IMG/VR virus record: IMGVR_UViG_3300012201_000001
Location: 1 to 60,657 of that record
DNA from: a virus
Direction: 5' to 3' (one strand)
Length of the DNA: 60,657 nt
Shown: positions 22,843-30,579 of the stretch, piece after piece
How positions within the stretch are numbered: the stretch's first letter is position 1
Layout: the number at the start of each line of letters is the position of its first letter
Made by a program: the position numbers and the translations under genes
Notes under the pieces: generated by a model
Databases searched by the model: none
Seen by the model: the letters and a program-made list of their open reading frames with translations, nothing else
Told to the model about the DNA's origin: nothing

Positions 22843-23435
22843 CGGGCGTCACCGGCCAGGGCGAACGTCATCACCTGAGCGATGGGTCCGTTCTCGTCGC
22901 TCCAGGAGTTCCCCAGCCAGAGGTGCGGGAACGCGTCGCCGTTGTGGGGGTAGCAGAGCTTGTCGACGTGAACCGTGCCGTCGCCAGGCTGGACGCTGAT
23001 CGACGGCTGGCCGCGACCCGCCGCCGAGGAGATGACGATCCCCGAGGCCCGGGCCGTGCTCGGCTGCTTCGTGCTGGCCTTCACGGTGTCGATGCAGAAG
23101 CTCGAGAAAGGGAGCCGCGGCGGTGTGAGCTGGAAGGCGGCGCCGCCCCCCGGGACTCCAACGCACACGGGAGCGGTCTGGTCCGCGCCGTTCGGGCAGC
23201 CTGCTCCGGCGAGCAGGACGAAGCGACCTGTCTGCGGGTCGAGGAACAGGTCCCATTTGACGTAGACCTGCACCTCGTGCTGGCTCATCACGCCGCCCCA
23301 TGACAGCGTCTCCTGCGGGAAGCTCACGGCGGGGATCTCCCGTCCGGGGAGGACAGGATCTGGAACCGCGGCCTGGGATGACGGTGCCAGGAGCAATGTC
23401 ATAGCGGCGAGGGTGAACGAGGTGATCCGGCTCAT
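22839..23435 (-). CDS. Secreted protein with signal peptide (198 aa)
   Basis: The N-terminus MSRITSFTLAAMTLLLAPSS then QAAVPDP is a classic signal peptide with a cleavage site near residue 23. The mature part holds several Cys (AGCPNGAD, APVCVG, FCIDT, LCYPH) that could form disulfides and a beta-rich ending. I cannot name a family. The start is placed at 23435, eight bases after GGAGG. It may act outside the host cell or in the envelope. Confidence 0.65.
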   Translation of the reverse strand: MSRITSFTLAAMTLLLAPSSQAAVPDPVLPGREIPAVSFPQETLSWGGVMSQHEVQVYVKWDLFLDPQTGRFVLLAGAGCPNGADQTAPVCVGVPGGGAAFQLTPPRLPFSSFCIDTVKASTKQPSTARASGIVISSAAGRGQPSISVQPGDGTVHVDKLCYPHNGDAFPHLWLGNSWSDENGPIAQVMTFALAGDAR

Positions 23436-23460
23436 CGGGTTTTCCTCCAAATGGATGAAC

Positions 23461-23484
23461 GGCGGGCGCGTGGTTGCGCCCGCC
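23461..23484. other. Perfect 9-bp hairpin in intergenic leader
   Basis: GGCGGGCGC and GCGCCCGCC (23461-23469 and 23476-23484) with a GTGGTT loop, between the secreted-protein gene and the DUF932 gene, next to GTCGTGGTT (23492-23500). No T-run follows, so attenuation or RNA processing is as likely as termination. Confidence 0.5.
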
Positions 23485-23502
23485 CCGTGTCGTCGTGGTT
23501 TC

Positions 23503-24582
23503 TTAGAACTTGACCTTCTCCAGGATCCGCCCCGCTGCCCGGTCGAGCTTGGTCCGCTCGTCCGCGAAGGGGATCGTCTGCGAGTGCCGCGTGAGGCCCT
23601 GGACCATGCCCCACACGCTCCGCGGGTCGCCGTCCTGCGCGGCGTTGACCGCGTCGAAGCCGAGCCCCAGCGTCTTCCGCGGGATGTTCAGCGCCCGGAT
23701 CCCGAACAGCTTGTCGAGCACGCCCTCCTTGGTGTCCGCGATCAGCGTCACCTGCGCCCGCTTGATGATCGCCTCCACCTCGGACGCGGACTCGTTCTCG
23801 TACGCCTTGAGCGCGACCTCCCAGCGGTCGACCCGCTCCTGGAGGTTGCCGACGTGGATCACCTTCAGCTCCAGCACGTCGCTGGCGCCCCAGATGATGT
23901 GGTTGCCGCACATCTGGTTGTAGAGGAACCGGGTCAGCTTGAGCGCCCCCGCGCCGACCTCGCTGTTCTCCGCGATCACCCCGCGCCAGGTCGGGGCCTC
24001 CCCGTCGGGGTTGACGTCGAGCGAGGCGTTCTGCGAGCGGAGCATCGCGAACATGTCGTGATCGGACGCGTACAGCGCCGGCCAGTCGCCCATGCTCGCC
24101 CGGACGTCCGGACGCGCGGGCTCCCAGCCGAGCTGCGCCAGGTTGAGCAGCCGCTCCGCGACCTCGTGGTTCCAGATCCGGCTGTAGCGGTCGCTCGTGA
24201 CCGCGCGGACCAGGTAGGTCCCGTTGCGGTGCAGGAGCAGCGACGCCTGCGTGCTCGGGTTCTGGTCCCTGGAGTCGAGCCCGTGGTTGAGGTTCTGCGC
24301 CGCCAGCTCGACCGGCAGCTTCGCCAGGTAGTCGGACGGCGCGCCCACGCGCGCGCAGAGCTGCTTCATCGCCCAGTTGGTGAGGGTCGCCTGGTCGCCC
24401 TCGTCGCCGCGGAGCATCAACTCCTCGCCGGAGGGGATGACGCGGAGGTCCGCCCAGTCGACGTCGGCCTCGACCGCCGTCCCCGCGTAGCCGCGTGTCG
24501 CCGCGTAGAGGTCCTCCAGGCTGGCGAAGCGCTCGTCAGCCGGTCGGGTGGCCCACTGTTTGTGCGCCTTGAAAAGTTCCAT
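23503..24582 (-). CDS. DUF932-family phage/plasmid protein (359 aa)
   Basis: LTNWAMKQLCARVGAPSDYL, TYLVRAVTSDRYSRIWNHEV, WRGVIAENSEVGAGALKLTR and FLYNQMCGNHIIWG match the DUF932 family found in phages and plasmids. The function is unknown although the family often lies near recombination or antirestriction genes. ATG at 24582 sits directly after CCCACGACG, one copy of the recurring motif, with AGGAGA upstream of it. Confidence 0.8.
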   Translation of the reverse strand: MELFKAHKQWATRPADERFASLEDLYAATRGYAGTAVEADVDWADLRVIPSGEELMLRGDEGDQATLTNWAMKQLCARVGAPSDYLAKLPVELAAQNLNHGLDSRDQNPSTQASLLLHRNGTYLVRAVTSDRYSRIWNHEVAERLLNLAQLGWEPARPDVRASMGDWPALYASDHDMFAMLRSQNASLDVNPDGEAPTWRGVIAENSEVGAGALKLTRFLYNQMCGNHIIWGASDVLELKVIHVGNLQERVDRWEVALKAYENESASEVEAIIKRAQVTLIADTKEGVLDKLFGIRALNIPRKTLGLGFDAVNAAQDGDPRSVWGMVQGLTRHSQTIPFADERTKLDRAAGRILEKVKF

Positions 24583-24615
24583 CGTCGTGGGTCTCCTGGA
24601 AATGGCCGGAGCGGG

Positions 24616-24798
24616 TTACTCCGACCTCGGGTTATCTTCGTCTGGGAGCGCCGCCAAACGGAGCGGCGCCGCGGGGTCTTCTTCGTCGACCGTGTGGCTG
24701 TGCCGCTCACAGACCGGGAGCCAGCCGTGACCGTAGCGGTCGAAGCGCAGGGCGACCGCGACCTCATCGCAGCCGCCCCAGTCGCAGGTCCCGCTCAC
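24616..24798 (-). CDS. Cys/His-rich small protein (60 aa)
   Basis: GTG at 24798 (GTGA overlap). CDWGGCDEVAVALRF followed by VCERHSH gives a treble-clef-like zinc motif. The tail is acidic. Unassigned. Confidence 0.55.
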   Translation of the reverse strand: MSGTCDWGGCDEVAVALRFDRYGHGWLPVCERHSHTVDEEDPAAPLRLAALPDEDNPRSE

Positions 24799-25463
24799 TT
24801 CGCGGGCGTCGCCTTGACGGTGAGGCCCTCCGCCTTGGCCGCGCGCTCCGCCTGTGCCGCGGTCTCGAACACGCCCTTGAGCACGCGGTTCAGCTTGCCC
24901 ATGACGATCACGTGGAAGCCGCCGCGGGAGGCGGTCGCGACCTTCACGCCCTCCTTCTTGCCCTCCGCGTAGTGGTCCGTGCGCGGGTGCTCGCCGTTCG
25001 GCTTGCCCGGCTGCTGCTTGATCGCCTTCGCGATCAGATCCCCGGCGCCGGGGATGATCGCGTTGGCGCGGGCGCGGCTCCGCGCCTTGCCCGGCAGCTT
25101 GACCTTCGCCGCCGCCTGGCCGCGCATCGCCGTCTTGACGCGCTCCTGCTTCTCGGCGCGCTTCGACTTCTTCTCCCGGTGGAGCTGCGCCGCCTTGGTG
25201 AACGGCTGAACGTCCTGCTGCTGCTGGCTCGTCGTGGGTGTGTCGCTCATCTCTGCGCTGCCCTCCTCGGACGTGTCGGCCTCTCGGGCTTCGGCCTCTG
25301 CCTGGCGCTCGCGCGCCTCCTCCTGTTGTCGCCTGCGCTCGCGGTGCACGTCGACCAGGGCCGCGCGCTCCGCCGCGTCCTGCGCCTGGCGCGCCTCGAT
25401 CTCCGCCCACGCAGCGTCGATCTCCGGCTGTACCTTGGCGCGGATCCGCTCTCGCTCCGTCAT
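24795..25463 (-). CDS. Hypothetical protein, coiled-coil N-terminus and basic C-terminus (222 aa)
   Basis: The first 70 residues are a strongly charged coiled coil (RAALVDVHRERRRQQEEARE). Residues 75-150 are basic and rich in Lys/Arg, and the end GFHVIVMGKLNRVLKGVFET looks like a folded beta-alpha unit. ATG at 25463 follows an AGGAGGAAA ribosome site. Possibly a DNA-binding or host-takeover protein. Confidence 0.6.
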   Translation of the reverse strand: MTERERIRAKVQPEIDAAWAEIEARQAQDAAERAALVDVHRERRRQQEEARERQAEAEAREADTSEEGSAEMSDTPTTSQQQQDVQPFTKAAQLHREKKSKRAEKQERVKTAMRGQAAAKVKLPGKARSRARANAIIPGAGDLIAKAIKQQPGKPNGEHPRTDHYAEGKKEGVKVATASRGGFHVIVMGKLNRVLKGVFETAAQAERAAKAEGLTVKATPAK

Positions 25464-25865
25464 CGAACATTTCCTCCTGCGTTTCCGTCTGTCGTGGTTT
25501 ACGTCGTTCTGCGCCGACCGCGCCGACCTGCATGGTCATGCCCCGTGGTGTCCGATGTGACTCGGTTCTCGTAGAGGTCCTGCCCGCTCGCCGTCAGCCG
25601 TGCCCCCGCTCCGTCGCGCGTCAGCTCTCCGCTGCTCGGGGGTCGTCTCTCCTGGCGGGTCATCGCGTTGTGGACCTGCGCCGTGGGGTGGTCGGTCTGC
25701 CTCGATCTTCGCGTCCTCCCGGTTTCTGAGCGCGCCGCCTGACCGGGAGGGCCGATGCCCGTTCCCCGCCGTGCGCCCTGTGCAGTTGCCCCCCCCCGCT
25801 GCGGGGCTCTCGCCTCTCGGACCGCCGATCTTGGGTTTGTGAACCGGTGCGTTGCCGCGCTGACC

Positions 25866-25891
25866 ATTGTAGGGTGAAACCAGCGTGTCAA
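25866..25891 (-). promoter_or_regulatory. Sigma70-like promoter, leftward
   Basis: On the minus strand TTGACA (25891-25886) is followed 14 bp later by TACAAT (25871-25866). Both hexamers are excellent but the spacer is shorter than the usual 17 bp. It lies just after a terminator and ahead of the 25.46-22.5 kb unit. Confidence 0.45.
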
Positions 25892-25926
25892 CGCGCCCAT
25901 ATAAGGGGAAGGACGGGACGGAAGGA

Positions 25927-25963
25927 AAAGCGGAGGCCAGGCGACCCGACGACGCCCGGCCTC
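25927..25963 (-). terminator. Rho-independent terminator at the end of the structural/lysis unit
   Basis: GAGGCC-A-GGCG pairs with CGCC-C-GGCCTC (25933-25963), a 10-bp stem with one mismatch, followed on the minus strand by CGCTTTTCCTTCC. It ends the transcript of the virion and lysis genes. Confidence 0.75.
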
Positions 25964-26024
25964 TGCAACCACGACGACCGGAGGAAGCCGGTCGGCGAAC
26001 CTGAATTCTAGCCCTTCCGCCTCC

Positions 26025-26537
26025 TCAGCTCGCCCCGGCGGCGTAGGCGGGCCAGGGGCCCAGCCAGCTGGCGATGAACTCGGCCTGGACCTGGCGCAGG
26101 GGCCGACCGTCGGTGCACACGGCCCGCTTGGCCGCGTTCTCCGCGGTGTCCTTGGCGGCGTGCGCCTTCTCCGGGGTCAGGTTCAGCATGTCGTCCGGGT
26201 GGCCGCCCAGCTCCAGCGGGAGGCGGTGGTCCTCCTCGTAGTCGGCCGGGTTGGTGTCCGGCAGGGCGAGCGCGATGATCTGCGACTCCTTCACCGAGCT
26301 CGTGTACGAGCTGGGCGGGCGGATCGTCGCCGTCCAGCCCACCACGCAAATCGTCTGCCGGATGGTGTCCGGGCGAACATCGGGGTTGAGGACGCAGTAG
26401 GTAATTTCACCTACATGGCAAGGGTCGGTTGCAACTGCGGCTGTAGGTGAAGGAGAGGGAGAAGGCGGTGCTGGCGCAGCTAACCCGCCGCAAGCGGCGA
26501 GCACCAGCACCGCGAGAGGAAAGAAGTTAGCCTTCAA
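26025..26537 (-). CDS. Secreted lipoprotein with HNH-like domain (170 aa)
   Basis: The N-terminus LKANFFPLAVLVLAACGGL has a lipobox (LAAC), so the mature protein is probably a lipoprotein. After a Pro/Ser linker comes a DPCHVG...YCVLNPDVRP segment, then EEDHRLPLELGGHPDD and MLNLTPEKAHAAKDTAENAA: an HNH-like family common in secreted bacterial proteins. It may degrade DNA at the cell surface, for example to exclude other phages; that is inference. A TTG start at 26537 overlaps the upstream stop by 4 bp (TTGA). Confidence 0.72.
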   Translation of the reverse strand: MKANFFPLAVLVLAACGGLAAPAPPSPSPSPTAAVATDPCHVGEITYCVLNPDVRPDTIRQTICVVGWTATIRPPSSYTSSVKESQIIALALPDTNPADYEEDHRLPLELGGHPDDMLNLTPEKAHAAKDTAENAAKRAVCTDGRPLRQVQAEFIASWLGPWPAYAAGAS

Positions 26538-26842
26538 GGCTCCAGCACTCCATCGCGCAGCCAACCGTGCCACTGCTCGTTGTTGACGTTGAGGCTGGGA
26601 CTAACAGTGATCAGTGGAGGCTTGCCTGTGCGATCCCATTTGCCGTGCGGTGGTTCCGTCTCCGGGCAATCGAGGCAGATCAAGCCAGCCGGTGTCATCA
26701 CCCCAAGATGCGGGAAGGGCCGAGGCGATGTGTCGTAATCCTCCACCTCGTGCATGCGCCACACCATCGCCCCCACCTTAGCCCCGCCTTCAGGGAACCA
26801 GCAATCGCCTACCGACTCGACCATGAAACAGGCATGGCCCAA
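26534..26842 (-). CDS. Phage hypothetical protein (102 aa)
   Basis: The C-terminus PPLITVSPSLNVNNEQWHGW followed by LRDGVLEP resembles a family of phage proteins ending in GWLRDG (DUF6527-like), usually with a Cys cluster; here CLDC lies in the middle. The start is uncertain among several in-frame Met codons. Third-position GC is lower than elsewhere. Confidence 0.5.
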   Translation of the reverse strand: MGHACFMVESVGDCWFPEGGAKVGAMVWRMHEVEDYDTSPRPFPHLGVMTPAGLICLDCPETEPPHGKWDRTGKPPLITVSPSLNVNNEQWHGWLRDGVLEP

Positions 26843-26851
26843 GGAACAGAC

Positions 26852-27343
26852 TTAACCCGCGTGACTATATCCGGCCTGACCGCCGAACTGGCCACCGAAA
26901 GGACCGGTGACGTAGGTGTAGGAACCGTTCCAGTTGTCGCTCCACATGTCGGCAGCGTTGCCGGCACCGATCCTCGTGTCGCAGACGTAGACGTTGTTGC
27001 TGGCAGGCAAGCAGGTGACTCCCCACGAAGCTTGTCCATACCAGGCAGCGCGACCTTGCAGCGTGGCACTGCCCATGTAGAAGCCGTCGGTGGTCCAGAC
27101 GATGGTTCGGCCGAAAGCCTGGCCGGTGCAGTCGTTGCCGACGACCACGTTCTGAAAGCTGACGTAGGCATATCGCCCGGTGGCGTAGTTCCAGTAGCTC
27201 TGGTCGACCCGGTTGCCATACTTGGCGTAGTACCAACCGCTGCAGGCGGCTTGAACCGGTGAGGGAGCAGCCGCGGACCTAACTGTCACGGCCCCCACAG
27301 CGAGCAGGACCGCGATTGCAAAGACGGCCAGCCAACGCTTCAT
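26852..27343 (-). CDS. Secreted aromatic-rich protein (163 aa)
   Basis: MKRWLAVFAIAVLLAVGAVT with a cleavage site near QAA is a signal peptide. The mature part is rich in Tyr, Trp, Asn and Gly (SGWYYAKYGNRVDQSYWNYA, later AAWYGQASWG) and has four Cys, suggesting a disulfide-bonded beta fold of the kind that binds glycans or proteins. ATG at 27343 overlaps the amidase stop, so it belongs to the lysis group. Confidence 0.6.
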   Translation of the reverse strand: MKRWLAVFAIAVLLAVGAVTVRSAAAPSPVQAACSGWYYAKYGNRVDQSYWNYATGRYAYVSFQNVVVGNDCTGQAFGRTIVWTTDGFYMGSATLQGRAAWYGQASWGVTCLPASNNVYVCDTRIGAGNAADMWSDNWNGSYTYVTGPFGGQFGGQAGYSHAG

Positions 27344-28179
27344 GACCCGAGCGCCTTCCGCAGCCACGCGACCAAGCTCCGCAGCCAGGGCCACACGTCC
27401 TCGGGAGGAGCTGGCGGGCTGGGCTCCGGAGTGGGCGTGACCGTTGGCGGGGGCAGCGCTGGCTCCACGGTCGTCATCGGCGGAGGCGGCGGCGTCGCGG
27501 GGACCGGAGCGGGCAGGGTGACCGCCTCGGGCACCGCCGGCGGGTGGGCCAGGGCGTAGGTCCGCGCGTAGAGCACGACCCCGAGCGCGGCCTTGATCTC
27601 GTCCCAGCTGTAGATCGCCGCCAGGTGGAGCAGCTCGGTGTCCGTCCAGGTCCGGCCGCTCAGCTTGGCCCCCGCCCGGTTGATGATCCAGTCGACGTCG
27701 AGCGCGTCCGGACATGCCGTCGACGCCCCCTGGCACTCCCGATGCCCGAGCACGCCCCCGCCGTCGGCGCGGTGGGCGAGCGGGATCTTGCGCCTGCGGC
27801 TGACGTCGGCCACCAGCTCCGCCGACGCCTCGTAGAGCGCGATCGTGCGCGGACCGTCGAAGTCGCCGTCGTCCTCGTGCTCGATCGTGATCGAGTCCAG
27901 GTTCGAGCCCGGGTTGACGTCATAGGTGCCGTTGGTCCAGGCCGCGTCCTTCTCGGCCACGTACTGGATCACGCGCCCGTCCAGGCAGACCCCGTAGTGC
28001 GAGCTCGCCTGCTGCGCCGGGTTCATGAACCGAGCCCGCGCCGCGCTCTCCGCCCCCACCATGGTGTGGAGCACGATCCAGGTGTTCGGGTCGTCGGCGG
28101 TCCAGGTCGGGTTGTGGCCGTCTCGGTTCGCCGAGTAGTTCGGGCTCGGCACCCACGTCGCCTTGGCGTAGTCGGTCAT
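27340..28179 (-). CDS. Endolysin: N-acetylmuramoyl-L-alanine amidase (279 aa)
   Basis: Amidase_2/PGRP fold: WIVLHTMVGAESAARARFMN (zinc His), ASSHYGVCLDGRVIQYV, then ITIEHEDDGDF and VLGHRECQGASTACPD with the second zinc His and the Cys ligand. It cleaves the amide bond between muramic acid and the stem peptide. After about residue 205 comes a Pro-rich linker and a short VWPWLRSLVAWLRKALGS amphipathic helix that may target the membrane. No signal peptide, so it relies on the adjacent holin. Confidence 0.9.
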   Translation of the reverse strand: MTDYAKATWVPSPNYSANRDGHNPTWTADDPNTWIVLHTMVGAESAARARFMNPAQQASSHYGVCLDGRVIQYVAEKDAAWTNGTYDVNPGSNLDSITIEHEDDGDFDGPRTIALYEASAELVADVSRRRKIPLAHRADGGGVLGHRECQGASTACPDALDVDWIINRAGAKLSGRTWTDTELLHLAAIYSWDEIKAALGVVLYARTYALAHPPAVPEAVTLPAPVPATPPPPPMTTVEPALPPPTVTPTPEPSPPAPPEDVWPWLRSLVAWLRKALGS

Positions 28180-28316
28180 GACCCGTCCTCGTGCTCGCCC
28201 TGGCCCTGCTCCCTTTCCTTCTCGGCGCGCAAGCGCGCCTCCTCGAGCCGGGGGTGGTCGTCGGGCAGGCCGGAGGGGTTCTCGTGCCGGTCGTCCGGCA
28301 CCTGCTCGGGAGCCAC
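28176..28316 (-). CDS. Charged micro-protein (46 aa)
   Basis: GTG at 28316 lies two bases after the holin-like stop. Very hydrophilic, ending EEARLRAEKEREQGQGEHED. It may be a regulator of lysis; the evidence is position only. Confidence 0.45.
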   Translation of the reverse strand: MAPEQVPDDRHENPSGLPDDHPRLEEARLRAEKEREQGQGEHEDGS

Positions 28317-28318
28317 CC

Positions 28319-28693
28319 TCAGTTGACCAGGGCGGTCGTGCGCGGGTGGTCCTTGAGCAGGTTCCACACGAACTGCGTCTCCCCGTAGACCGTGAGGAAG
28401 GCGACCAGCAGCGTCGCCGAGGACGTGCCGTCCAGCTTCAGCCCCCCGGTCAGGTAGAGCGCGATCGCCGCGATCAGGACCGCCGCCCCGATCGTGATCA
28501 GCTTCATCTGCGGCCCGTCGGCCGGAATCCACTTGTAGACCGTCAGCGGGGCCAGCAGGCCCCAGCCGACCACGAGCGCCCCCGCGACGGTGGCCGCGGT
28601 GGGCGAGCTGGTCGGGGCGTCCGCCGCGACCAGGAGCAGGAGCACGACCGCGCCGAGAAGAACGAGCATGAGTGCAGCCAGCAGTTGCTTCAT
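28319..28693 (-). CDS. Holin-like membrane protein (124 aa)
   Basis: Three or more hydrophobic segments (LLAALMLVLLGAVVLLLLVA, AATVAGALVVGWGLLAPLTV, ITIGAAVLIAAIALYLTGGL and a weaker fourth) and a basic C-terminus ending HPRTTALVN. Size and position just before the amidase fit a holin that forms membrane lesions for lysis. No family name is certain. Confidence 0.7.
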   Translation of the reverse strand: MKQLLAALMLVLLGAVVLLLLVAADAPTSSPTAATVAGALVVGWGLLAPLTVYKWIPADGPQMKLITIGAAVLIAAIALYLTGGLKLDGTSSATLLVAFLTVYGETQFVWNLLKDHPRTTALVN

Positions 28694-28728
28694 GGCGCGA
28701 AGTATGCACCGCCGAGGAGAGCTTCGGC

Positions 28729-28974
28729 TCAGGGTGCGACCTTGCGCCAGGTCTGCCCGTCCACCGCCTCGACGGTCCGGTCTCCCCGCGTCAGGCCGGT
28801 GGTCAGCCTGTTCGCGGCGACGAGCACGATGCTGCCCGCCGCGACCCCCGCCGGGAGCCCCGGGCTCTGCGACAGCAGCGGCGCGAGGGATCCCGCCAGG
28901 AGCGCCGCCGCCGCGTCGGTGTCGCTCAGGCCGGGTACCGTGACGTCGAACGTCAACCTCATCGTGAGAGCCAT
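28729..28974 (-). CDS. Small hypothetical protein (81 aa)
   Basis: The ATG at 28974 has GGAGGAG eight bases upstream. MALTMRLTFDVTVPGLSDTD followed by Ala/Gly-rich hydrophobic stretches; possibly membrane-associated or virion-associated. Unrecognised. Confidence 0.5.
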   Translation of the reverse strand: MALTMRLTFDVTVPGLSDTDAAAALLAGSLAPLLSQSPGLPAGVAAGSIVLVAANRLTTGLTRGDRTVEAVDGQTWRKVAP

Positions 28975-28989
28975 GTCGTCAACTCCTCC

Positions 28990-30579
28990 TCATTGAGTCA
29001 CGGTGACGCGCAAAAAGCCGCCGAAGATTTTGAACGAGTTCTGCCCCTCCTGCTCGATCAGCGCCCGCGCAGTGTAGGTCCCGGCCGCTATCACCGTGTC
29101 AGCCGACCTCCAGCTCTGGGTCTGCCGGATGAGGCCGAACGGCCACTCGATGCGGGGGTTGGCGAGCTGGCCCTGGACGTCGTCCCAGGCGTCGCGGCGG
29201 GGCGCGGCGAGCGTGTTGTCCCACTCCTCCATCTGCGCGTCCATGGCCCCCTCGAGGACGAAGGTCGCCCCCGCCCCGACGACCGTGAACTGGCCGCTGG
29301 CGAGGGTGATGATGCCGTTCTGGGCCGGCCCCGGGTAATCGGAGTCGCGGGCCGGGATCGCCAGGTCGACCACGATCGTCTGCGTCTTCGAGGCCGGCTG
29401 CCCGGCGCCGCCGCCCGTCGGGTTGTACGGGATGCCGAGCGAGTGGGTCTCCAAGATCCGGATCCGGCGGTAGGCGTCGTCGAAGTGGGAGGCGAGGTCG
29501 ATCAGCTTCTCCGCGTCGCGCTCGACCAGCAGGTCCACGACCTCGCCCTTGCCGCGTCGCGGCGGGTTCAGGTTCCAGCCTCGGATCCTCCACAGCGTGG
29601 CGACGTTGCCGCCCCACGGATCGTTGAGCTGGAGGACGGCGTCGTCGCCGAGCCCGTAGGTCCCGAAGGCCGGAGGCTTGGCGCCGGCCACCGAGATCGT
29701 CGCCGCGTCGACCGGCGAGACCGTCCGCGCGGCGCGCTTCTGCGTCCAGGCGAGGAGGGCAGCCGCCTGGCTGACGGCGCGAAAGGACGACGTCCCTTGG
29801 AGCAGCGGGCGGCCGACGTCCAGGGCCTTGACCCGGGAGAGGAGCACGTGCCCCGACCCGTCGTCGCCGATCCCGAACTGCTCGTTGGCGATGTCCGACC
29901 CGTCCTCCCTCCAGTCGTACCTCGCGATCGCCCCGCCGGGCAGGTCCCACGACACGATGCCGCCCCCGCGCGTCCCCATCTGCGGGAAGCCGAAGGCGAG
30001 CCGGTGCCGGAAGGTAGAGCCCGACCAGTAGCCGTCGAGCGAGAACTCGAAGCCCCCCTGCTGGTTGGCGAGCTCCTGCGCCGCCTCCGAGACCGGCTTG
30101 AGGTCCGTGGTCAGGTAGGAGATGGTGCGCGCCGTCCCGGTCGTGAGCGAGGCGTCGGAGGGGAGGTCGACGCGGAGGTCGCCGCCCACCTTCGCCGCCG
30201 CCTGCACCAGGAGGTCCTTGAGGATGAGCCCCTGGTCGACGCCGGCGTAGGTCACGTCCGGGTCCACGTACCGCTTGTCGAAGTAGCACCAGGTCTCCCG
30301 GCCGGAGAGCGTGAGAACCTTCCGGGTCGAGTCGTACTCGCGCCCGGTGATGATGCCCGCGTAGACGACCGCCCCGTCCCGCTCGACCACGACCTCGTAC
30401 GCCCACGTGGTCGTCACGGTCTTCGCATCGAGCGCTGAGGTCGTGAGCTTGCTCAGGGGCAGCTCCGCCTGCCAGGATCCGGCCCCGTTGCGCTCCCTCC
30501 CGAAGTTCGCCTTGACGAGGGGCAGCTCCGCCGCCAGCTTGCCCGTCAGCAGCGAGACGGACTTGTACCGATACGCCAT
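28990..30579 (-). CDS. Minor tail protein / tail hub (529 aa)
   Basis: The N-terminal half (VSLLTGKLAAELPLVKANFG, then AYEVVVERDGAVVYAGIITG, LTLSGRETWCYFDKRYV) reads like the tail-tip hub/baseplate proteins that follow Dit in siphophages. It is followed by a long beta-rich middle (GFEFSLDGYWSGS) and a C-terminal domain after a Gly/Pro-rich hinge (NPTGGGAGQPAS). It comes third after the tape measure, the usual place of a tail-associated adhesion component. Confidence 0.75.
   Translation of the reverse strand: MAYRYKSVSLLTGKLAAELPLVKANFGRERNGAGSWQAELPLSKLTTSALDAKTVTTTWAYEVVVERDGAVVYAGIITGREYDSTRKVLTLSGRETWCYFDKRYVDPDVTYAGVDQGLILKDLLVQAAAKVGGDLRVDLPSDASLTTGTARTISYLTTDLKPVSEAAQELANQQGGFEFSLDGYWSGSTFRHRLAFGFPQMGTRGGGIVSWDLPGGAIARYDWREDGSDIANEQFGIGDDGSGHVLLSRVKALDVGRPLLQGTSSFRAVSQAAALLAWTQKRAARTVSPVDAATISVAGAKPPAFGTYGLGDDAVLQLNDPWGGNVATLWRIRGWNLNPPRRGKGEVVDLLVERDAEKLIDLASHFDDAYRRIRILETHSLGIPYNPTGGGAGQPASKTQTIVVDLAIPARDSDYPGPAQNGIITLASGQFTVVGAGATFVLEGAMDAQMEEWDNTLAAPRRDAWDDVQGQLANPRIEWPFGLIRQTQSWRSADTVIAAGTYTARALIEQEGQNSFKIFGGFLRVTVTQ

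Larger units (their letters stand above)
25464..26024. other. 561-bp intergenic region with no supported gene
   Basis: It holds a leftward terminator, a TTGACA/TACAAT promoter-like pair, a run of G/C with a CCCCG/CGGGG hairpin (about 25790-25806) and a GTCGTGGTT motif next to the downstream gene. Minus-strand frames here are low-complexity and lack the coding signature, so I call none of them. A leader of about 390 nt precedes the gene at 25463; a regulatory RNA is possible but I see no conserved structure. Confidence 0.6.

Noticed and set aside
25499-25972. 157-codon minus-strand frame in the intergenic region
   Set aside because: Low-complexity Arg/Thr/Pro-rich product, no GC3 signal, crosses the promoter and terminator elements.
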